Positions 57,460 through 59,446 of a stretch of DNA of 59,446 nucleotides are shown piece by piece. The notes beneath the pieces are model-generated. The model did not search any database and was not told where the DNA came from. It was given only the letters and a program-made list of their open reading frames with translations. Source of the DNA: Peptococcaceae bacterium BRH_c4b (lineage in GTDB: Bacteria; Bacillota; Desulfotomaculia; Desulfotomaculales; Desulfocucumaceae); contig LADO01000006.1 in NCBI GenBank assembly GCA_000961595.1, forward strand, positions 1 to 59,446, given 5' to 3'. Every line of letters starts with the position of its first letter. Within the stretch, counting starts at the first letter, position 1. The translations under genes were made by a program, and so were the position numbers.

Positions 57460-58179
57460 ATGAATCGCTTTGGGGAAGAAATTATAATGCCTCTGCTGAC
57501 CGTGACAAATATAGTAAATATTGTTGAGATCGGGGCCGAGCACGGTACTAACACATTGAAATTACTTGCCTACTGCAAATCCAAAAATGGCGTGCTGCAT
57601 GTGATAGATCCGGTCCCCCAGTTTGATGTCGACGGATTCAGGCAAAGGTACGGGGAAGCATTTAAGATGCATATCGGCTTCAGCCTCGACGCCCTGACCG
57701 GGATAAAAGATTATGACGCCGTTTTGATTGACGGGGACCACAACTGGTATACTGTTTATAATGAATTAAAAATTGTTGAAGAAAATGCGGAAGTCAGGGG
57801 TGAGTTCCCTGTAGTTTTTGTGCATGATATCGCCTGGCCGTACGGAAGAAGGGATTTGTATTATTATCCGGATTTAATTCCGCCGGAGTACAGAAAGCCT
57901 TACGCCAAAAAAGGAATGGAACCGGGGAGGTCGGAGCTTCTGGAGTCGGGAGGCTACAACCTGATTTACAATAACGCGGCGTTTGAATACGGGGATAAGA
58001 ACGGTGTGCTGACCGCTGTAGAGGATTTTTTGCAGCAAACCAGTTGCCGGATCAGTTTCCTTAAATCAATGAAGCACAACGGACTGGGCATATTGATGTC
58101 AGAGGACATGAGCAAATTGTTTGCGGCTGAGTTGAATCAACTGCCCGTTTGGGAAGAGGAGTATCATTACGGCGGATAG
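57460..58179 (+). CDS. class I SAM-dependent methyltransferase
   Basis: 239 aa. IVNIVEIGAEHGTNTLKLLA is the SAM-binding first strand and loop; HVIDPVP and YDAVLIDGDHNWYTVYNEL follow in Rossmann order, with metal-type acidic residues as in cephalosporin hydroxylase/MdmC-like O-methyltransferases. ATG 57460 is nine bases after GGGAG. Probably modifies a glycan or small molecule. Its 3' end is duplicated at 59055. Confidence 0.83.
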   Translation: MNRFGEEIIMPLLTVTNIVNIVEIGAEHGTNTLKLLAYCKSKNGVLHVIDPVPQFDVDGFRQRYGEAFKMHIGFSLDALTGIKDYDAVLIDGDHNWYTVYNELKIVEENAEVRGEFPVVFVHDIAWPYGRRDLYYYPDLIPPEYRKPYAKKGMEPGRSELLESGGYNLIYNNAAFEYGDKNGVLTAVEDFLQQTSCRISFLKSMKHNGLGILMSEDMSKLFAAELNQLPVWEEEYHYGG

Positions 58180-58206
58180 TGTCCGGCACACTATCCGCCG
58201 TTTTAT
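58171..58206 (+). terminator. terminator overlapping the methyltransferase end
   Basis: GGCGGATAGTGT and ACACTATCCGCC, loop CCGGC, then GTTTTAT. The stem includes the stop codon. Confidence 0.8.
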
Positions 58207-58213
58207 GTTCATT

Positions 58214-58291
58214 AATTGGGGACATTCCTTCCCGATTTTGTTAAGAAGCAAGGAATTAGTCAAACATTGAAAGGTGTGTCCCTTAACCGCT
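58214..58291. repeat. GGGGACA/TGTCCCC repeat, long form, with empty counterpart
   Basis: TTGGGGACATTCCTTCCCG...AAAGGTGTGTCCCTTAA. The tandem copy of this intergenic region at 59161-59175 lacks exactly about 78 bases here, so this repeat was gained (or lost) after the duplication. Confidence 0.82.
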
Positions 58292-58410
58292 ATACAAGGA
58301 AAATCAGGTAGATTTTTTGGTCAAGGTGTCAATTTATGGTATGTTTTCATATGGTATACCAGTAACGTATTCCCAAATTACTTATCATTATATGAAAGGA
58401 TGGAAACATA

Positions 58411-59052
58411 ATGGCACTGGTACACACTGATTATGTTAGCAGGCCCAACGTGGTTGGAGGAGCCTACAACACTTTCTGGGCCCCCGACGGCACGGCCTTT
58501 ACCCGGTTTGCCAGCACTTACACAACGCTTTCGGCTCCCGCCACCCCCAGCCCGCTGTGGCCCGCACCTGCCGCCCCCGCAGCAGACCTGGCCCAGTTTA
58601 TCTGGCGGGCAAGTCCACCCGCCACAGACTTTTCCGCCGGCGTGATCCTGCAGTTTGAACTGGTGGATCCGGTGGTATTTAACACCACCCTGGGCATTGG
58701 TGCAACAGTTGATGCGGTGGTTTACGTGATGGCGGACAATGCCTTTAACATTGAAGTACAGTTCAGGAGAAGTGTGACCACAGCTACTCTAACCCAGATA
58801 TTTACCCTGAGCGACAATCCGCTGCCTATTAACACCCCGGTACCGTTTTCCCAACCCTTCGGCTGGCAAAACGTTTACATCTATTATTTGACTGATGTGT
58901 TCAACGGCGCTGTTCTTACCGGTGAAGACATCGATATAGACTTCCGGGGTAAAGTGTCCAACTATGCGCCGGGCGCCGCAGCGGCGGCTACCAACACAGC
59001 GGGGATTATGTTACGAATGGACGTGTTAAGCCTTGTCACAGCAAATGGGTAA
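58411..59052 (+). CDS. unknown beta-rich protein, tandemly duplicated gene, copy 1
   Basis: 213 aa, no cysteine, no signal peptide. Starts MALVHTDYVSRPNVVGGAYN; a Pro/Ala-rich stretch (TPSPLWPAPAAPAADLAQF) precedes a beta-rich part. Family not recognised. Upstream GTGTCAATTTATGG and CATATGGTA (near 58350) could be a sporulation-type promoter. The neighbourhood suggests a surface or spore structural role. Confidence 0.7.
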   Translation: MALVHTDYVSRPNVVGGAYNTFWAPDGTAFTRFASTYTTLSAPATPSPLWPAPAAPAADLAQFIWRASPPATDFSAGVILQFELVDPVVFNTTLGIGATVDAVVYVMADNAFNIEVQFRRSVTTATLTQIFTLSDNPLPINTPVPFSQPFGWQNVYIYYLTDVFNGAVLTGEDIDIDFRGKVSNYAPGAAAAATNTAGIMLRMDVLSLVTANG

Positions 59053-59054
59053 CT

Positions 59055-59165
59055 GATGTTGGAGGACATGAGCAAATTGTTTGCGGCTGAACTGAATAAA
59101 CTGCCTGTTTGGGAAAAGGAGTATTATTACGGCGGATAGCGGCAGGCATACTATCCGCCGGTTTT
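59055..59165 (+). pseudogene. duplicated 3' end of the methyltransferase gene
   Basis: About 35 codons matching the methyltransferase end (LEDMSKLFAAELNKLPVWEK) plus its terminator, next to the stop of the preceding gene. It is a remnant created by the tandem duplication with unit length 960 bases (882 without the repeat). Confidence 0.75.
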
Positions 59166-59292
59166 GTTTGCTTCCACAAAGAAAATCAGATCATTTTTTG
59201 GCTTATGTGTCAATTTATGGTTTGTTTTTATACATTGTACCAGTGATGTATTCCTAAATTACTTATCATTATTATGAAAGGATGGAAACATA

Positions 59293-59446
59293 ATGGCACT
59301 GGTACACACTGATTATGTTAGCAGGCCCAACGTGGTTGGAGGAGCCTACAACACTTTCTGGGCCCCCGACGGCACGGCCTTTACCCGGTTTGCCAGCACT
59401 TACACAACGCTTTCGGCTCCCGCCACCCCCAGCCCGCTGTGGCCCG
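59293..59446 (+). CDS. unknown beta-rich protein, copy 2 (cut by window end)
   Basis: The 154 bases visible are identical to the start of the gene at 58411, including the ribosome binding site GAAAGGATGG. The gene continues outside the window. Flanking intergenic sequence differs clearly between the two copies. Confidence 0.8.
   Translation, partial: MALVHTDYVSRPNVVGGAYNTFWAPDGTAFTRFASTYTTLSAPATPSPLWP

Overview
The window is a piece of a low-to-mid GC, endospore-forming Firmicute chromosome that spans the replication origin. Gene order (gyrA-gyrB-remB-recF-yaaA-dnaN-dnaA / oriC / rpmH-rnpA-yidD-yidC-jag-mnmE-mnmG-rsmG-parA-parB-yyaC), sporulation genes (yyaC, a CgeB-like protein) and a gas vesicle cluster point to a Desulfotomaculum/Desulfallas-like member of the Peptococcaceae. 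The lineage is an inference from gene order and gene content; no database was searched.

Layout. 1-830: 5' end of a 16S rRNA gene on the minus strand, with three tandem promoters. 831-9721: the minus-strand origin arm, gyrA to dnaA. 9722-10023: oriC. 10024-18477: the plus-strand arm, rpmH to parB, ending in a perfect parS site. 18712-22636: yyaC, a YkvI-like membrane protein and a lone TnpB-like gene with a structured 3' region. 22637-36002: housekeeping genes (cvpA, M18 aminopeptidase, rpsF-ssb-rpsR, yybS-rplI, lonC, dnaB, a FAD-dependent oxidoreductase, purA). 36174-36325: tRNA-Lys and tRNA-Glu. 36588-38402: decayed DNA with a frameshifted small gene, a frameshifted retropepsin-like gene joined to a truncated IS3 transposase, and an orphan Ig-like fragment. 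39717-48998: a gas vesicle cluster (gvpA, an unknown coiled-coil gene, gvpO, gvpN, an Hsp20/GvpH-like gene, a Cdc48-type double AAA+ ATPase, three gvpF/L genes, gvpG, two more GvpA-family genes, gvpK). 49233-59446: a surface or spore-envelope island (Cys-rich protein, RmlC-like epimerase, large propeller/coiled-coil protein, YVTN propeller protein, two glycosyltransferases including a CgeB-like one, a methyltransferase, and a tandemly duplicated secreted-type or structural protein cut by the window end).

How parts work together. Genes on both sides of oriC point away from it, so they are co-oriented with replication. DnaA-box-like sites lie at oriC and again between dnaA and dnaN. ParB and its parS site sit next to each other. 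In the gas vesicle cluster, GvpA is the shell protein, GvpF/L, G, J, K and S are minor or assembly proteins, GvpN is an AAA+ ATPase, and an Hsp20-like chaperone and a Cdc48 unfoldase suggest a dedicated quality-control or assembly module. The neighbouring envelope genes suggest a link between gas vesicles and spores, but this is inference.

The most unusual feature is the density of small repeats. One family is a GGGGACA...TGTCCCC palindrome, about 18 loci in full, half, reversed and tandem forms, including one in the pre-16S leader. Another is a family of elements with strict 7-base periodicity. There are also a dispersed ~130-bp two-hairpin element, a 38-bp duplicated hairpin block and a 61-bp perfect palindrome. 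A tandem duplication at 58.1-59.4 kb provides a natural filled-versus-empty site for one GGGGACA repeat.
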